Origin: UBA6170 sp034429975
Lineage (GTDB): Bacteria; Chloroflexota; Anaerolineae; Anaerolineales; Anaerolineaceae
DNA length: 64,000 nucleotides
Reading direction: 5' to 3'
NCBI GenBank assembly: GCA_034429975.1
Contig: DAOUFM010000118.1
Span: 1 to 64,000, forward strand
The notes under the pieces were generated by a model, which was not told where the DNA came from, did not search any database, and saw only the letters and a list, made by a program, of their open reading frames with translations. Positions 61,979 through 64,000 of this stretch are shown here, piece after piece. How positions within the stretch are numbered: position 1 is the stretch's first letter; every line of letters starts with the position of its first letter. The position numbers and the translations under genes were made by a program.

Positions 61979-62012
61979 ATGCCTACAGAGGATGAAGCTC
62001 CTCTATAGGCAT
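61979..62012 (-). terminator. Hairpin after the MBL-fold gene
   Basis: ATGCCTACAGAGGA (61979-61992) pairs with TCCTCTATAGGCAT (61999-62012) with one mismatch; the loop has six bases. It begins 25 bp after the MBL stop and lies 21 bp before the next gene's start. Confidence 0.65.
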
Positions 62013-62036
62013 AATATCCGGATCTATCGGCTTTAA

Positions 62037-63182
62037 CTACCCAAAAACAATCGTGTCACCATTTCCAAGATAATCAGCACACTTTGAACCAAACGAAGCG
62101 GTCCCTTTTATAACCGGGTAACCAGCCTCAACGAATTTGTGAGCGGTCAGGTTGCCTGTACAATGGTTACAGCCAATTTTCTGGAAGCCATATTCTTTCA
62201 ACCCAAACACTAAATCATCATAGCGTGGGTCCCAATCTTCAAATGGCGATATATGTAGTCCACCATATACACCATAGGGGCGATCACCACCCTTGATCGT
62301 CGAATAACAGGCTTCAGCCATTTGTAAAATACCCTGATGGCAACAGCCTGTCACTTGAACGATACCATGATCTTTTACATTGAAAAACAGAGATTGCTCT
62401 CCAAATACACGGCAAATTATTCCTACCGGGAAATAATAGCCGGCAGTTCCAGGAATTTGCTTTCCATTTTTATCGTGGACCGGGAAAAGATGGAATTTTT
62501 TTGATTGGGTTTCATATAACTTTCCTTTAAACCCAGATTGTTTAATAAATTCTTTTCCTTCGGGATAATAATCTCCTCCAATGTACATATCAATATCATT
62601 CTTATATTTCATTGTTGCAGGTAAGCCCCAAAAATGATCAAAGTGCTCATGGCTCACGAAAAGATTATCGATTTCTCCGTTTTTAAGCATTTTGTCAACG
62701 CCTGTTTCCTGGAAGCGTTTATCAGTCCAATCAAAATTCCAGCCTGTATCCAAGAGAATGAATTTTCGATCTCCATCTAGCAATTCTATATCTAAGAGAG
62801 CTGCAAATCCTCCTGCATTGTCTACATTCAAATCTCCGCGGGGATTACCTGGTTTCCCAGCTGGTGGCCATGGATATTCCCACTGATTGACTAACAACCC
62901 ACCCATGTCAGCAAAATCTTTTGTGAGCGTCGCATTATCAAACCAGCTTGTTTCACTAATACAAGTAATGGTTAGCTTTTTAATTTCTCCAATATCTATA
63001 TCACCCTTTTTTCTTTCCTCTAAAAATCTTTTTCGCCAGGGAGAAACAGAAAATGCACCCATTGTTCCGACAAATCCGCCTACAGCGCCAACCCCCATCC
63101 ATTGTAAGAAATTCCTTCTTGAAACTTCACCCTCATTCTTTTCATCAATAAGGATCTGATCATTTTTTTCTTTATTTTCCAT
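62037..63182 (-). CDS. Tat-exported MBL-fold metallohydrolase, DHPS-like group
   Basis: The 381-residue protein has a Tat signal: Arg22-Arg23 in SRRNFLQWMG followed by a hydrophobic segment (GAVGGFVGTMGAFSV). The mature part is a metallo-beta-lactamase fold with SHEHFDHFWG (HxHxDH), a later TGCCHQG and GGLHISPF and GCNHCTG, a pattern like the archaeal 7,8-dihydropterin-related (DHPS-like) group. It should act outside the cytoplasm; the substrate is unknown. GGAGG precedes the ATG at 63182 by 6-7 bases. It follows a 37-residue membrane peptide and a polytopic membrane protein. Confidence 0.85.
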   Translation of the reverse strand: MENKEKNDQILIDEKNEGEVSRRNFLQWMGVGAVGGFVGTMGAFSVSPWRKRFLEERKKGDIDIGEIKKLTITCISETSWFDNATLTKDFADMGGLLVNQWEYPWPPAGKPGNPRGDLNVDNAGGFAALLDIELLDGDRKFILLDTGWNFDWTDKRFQETGVDKMLKNGEIDNLFVSHEHFDHFWGLPATMKYKNDIDMYIGGDYYPEGKEFIKQSGFKGKLYETQSKKFHLFPVHDKNGKQIPGTAGYYFPVGIICRVFGEQSLFFNVKDHGIVQVTGCCHQGILQMAEACYSTIKGGDRPYGVYGGLHISPFEDWDPRYDDLVFGLKEYGFQKIGCNHCTGNLTAHKFVEAGYPVIKGTASFGSKCADYLGNGDTIVFG

Positions 63183-63208
63183 TTTTTTCCTCCAATCTTC
63201 ATTCAACT

Positions 63209-63322
63209 CTAGGGAAAAATTTTCCAATTAGGAATAACCAGGAGAAAGAAAGCAAAGAATAAAATAGCGCCAAGGATTACTCCTACAATAACCCCTTTCC
63301 AGTTTACTTTAGATGTTTCCAT
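63209..63322 (-). CDS. 37-residue single-span membrane peptide
   Basis: A short frame starts METSKVNWKG and continues with one hydrophobic segment (VIVGVILGAILFFAFFLLVI) and ends PNWKIFP. GGAGG lies 7 bases before the ATG, which shares one base with the stop of the preceding gene (TAATG), so translation is coupled. The next gene starts 27 bp further. It is probably a small subunit or anchor for the adjacent membrane protein. Confidence 0.7.
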   Translation of the reverse strand: METSKVNWKGVIVGVILGAILFFAFFLLVIPNWKIFP

Positions 63323-64000
63323 TATTTTTCCTCCACAATAGCAACCTTAATTTTTTTAAATCCAGGCCAGTTATCCATAAACCAATGATGGATCAACATC
63401 ATGTTAATAAACCAAATGGTTGGCACCATCGGATATTGCATCGCATGCGCCATTTCCTGTTGTACACCCAGGTATAAATGCCCTGTTTTGTAGTAAAAGA
63501 CATATACAGCAATTCCTAGAATAAATGTTACAACGGTTCTAATTGTCCAATTAACCGGTTTGCTGAATTTTTTCGGCCAGTTTCCACAATAAAAAGTAAT
63601 AAACATTGCCGGCAACAAGAAAAACACCATTGTTTCCCCAACATGTAACCAGCGCCAACCTGGGTCAGCCATATAACGATCACCCAAAATAGCTGGCCCA
63701 AACGCTAATTCCTGCGCAAAATAAATTCCGAAGGCAAAGGCAAAGGCAATAACGATAATCCCGAAAAAGGTAACCAATCCCCTCAGCCCGGTACGTTTTA
63801 TTTCTGAGAAGGGCCATCTTTCCCAGATAGTTTCGACCAACCAAACGACAACCGTACAACACATGATCCAGGCAATATGAAAATTCCCACTAACAGTTCC
63901 GGCAATATTCATCCACCAAGGAGGAGTAACTGCTGCAAAATATTGCCAGGGGAAATAAATAATTCCCATATGTGAATGCATAGTTGCCAGATAAATCATT
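63322..64000 (-). CDS. Polytopic membrane protein, cut by the window edge
   Basis: At least 225 residues are visible with about six membrane segments and many aromatic and His residues (TMHSHMGIIYFPWQYFAAV, YLGVQQEMAHAMQYPMVP, LIHHWFMDNWPGF). The frame is open to the window edge; the ATG at 63999 may be internal. No family was recognised with confidence. The conserved-looking His and Trp residues in and near membrane segments could bind metal or haem, but this is only a suggestion. It is the first visible gene of the unit with the 37-residue peptide and MBL protein. Confidence 0.6.
   Translation of the reverse strand, partial: MIYLATMHSHMGIIYFPWQYFAAVTPPWWMNIAGTVSGNFHIAWIMCCTVVVWLVETIWERWPFSEIKRTGLRGLVTFFGIIVIAFAFAFGIYFAQELAFGPAILGDRYMADPGWRWLHVGETMVFFLLPAMFITFYCGNWPKKFSKPVNWTIRTVVTFILGIAVYVFYYKTGHLYLGVQQEMAHAMQYPMVPTIWFINMMLIHHWFMDNWPGFKKIKVAIVEEK

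Overview
The window looks like a chromosomal segment of an anaerobic or facultative member of the Chloroflexota, most likely class Anaerolineae. That placement is inferred from overall gene content (Liv-type and BMP-type ABC importers, AarF kinase, FdrA/DUF1116 proteins, a eukaryote-like class II PurE) and moderate base composition. No rRNA or tRNA gene was found to confirm it. Nearly all reading frames are intact and well packed. There is an IS30-family fragment at the left edge and a complete IS21-family element near 36.5-39.1 kb.

Left part (1-8.5 kb): IS30 transposase end, CBS-ACT regulator, an MFS exporter with its HTH regulator, a TVP38-type membrane protein, an amino-acid racemase, an acetyltransferase, a MoaD-like protein and a three-gene group with an NmrA-type oxidoreductase. 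From 8.6 to 21.1 kb a long minus-strand catabolic cluster carries a GNAT-like protein, FdrA, a DUF1116 protein, a two-domain cyclase, the three subunits of a molybdenum hydroxylase, a CoxG protein and a UraA-type nucleobase permease. Together they suggest oxidation, ring opening and phosphorolytic carbamoyl transfer from an N-heterocycle such as a pyrimidine or hydantoin. Its two visible promoters share an almost identical spacer. On the plus strand next to it are a TerC protein and a complete BMP-type nucleoside ABC importer whose leader holds a strong terminator.

Middle part (27.5-42.5 kb): GatC and GatA, a membrane protein with a degenerate GGDEF domain, small membrane proteins, a TSUP transporter, decayed gene remnants followed by a heptamer tandem repeat, TrmO, a CBS protein, MgtE, the IS21 element, an aminotransferase whose stop codon abuts a 27-bp tandem repeat, and a sugar nucleotidyltransferase.

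Right part (42.6-64 kb): a tightly overlapping purine operon purL-Q-C-E-F-(DM)-N-H covers most steps from PRPP to IMP. It resembles eukaryotic gene organisation: a PurD-PurM fusion next to PurN (as in GART) and PurC next to a class II PurE (as in PAICS). PurQ lacks its catalytic cysteine. An AarF kinase, a complete branched-chain amino-acid ABC importer (livK-H-M-G-F) with a clear promoter, and an AT-rich segment of poorly known genes (two hypothetical proteins, a Tat-exported metallo-beta-lactamase-fold protein, a 37-residue membrane peptide and a polytopic membrane protein) follow to the window edge.
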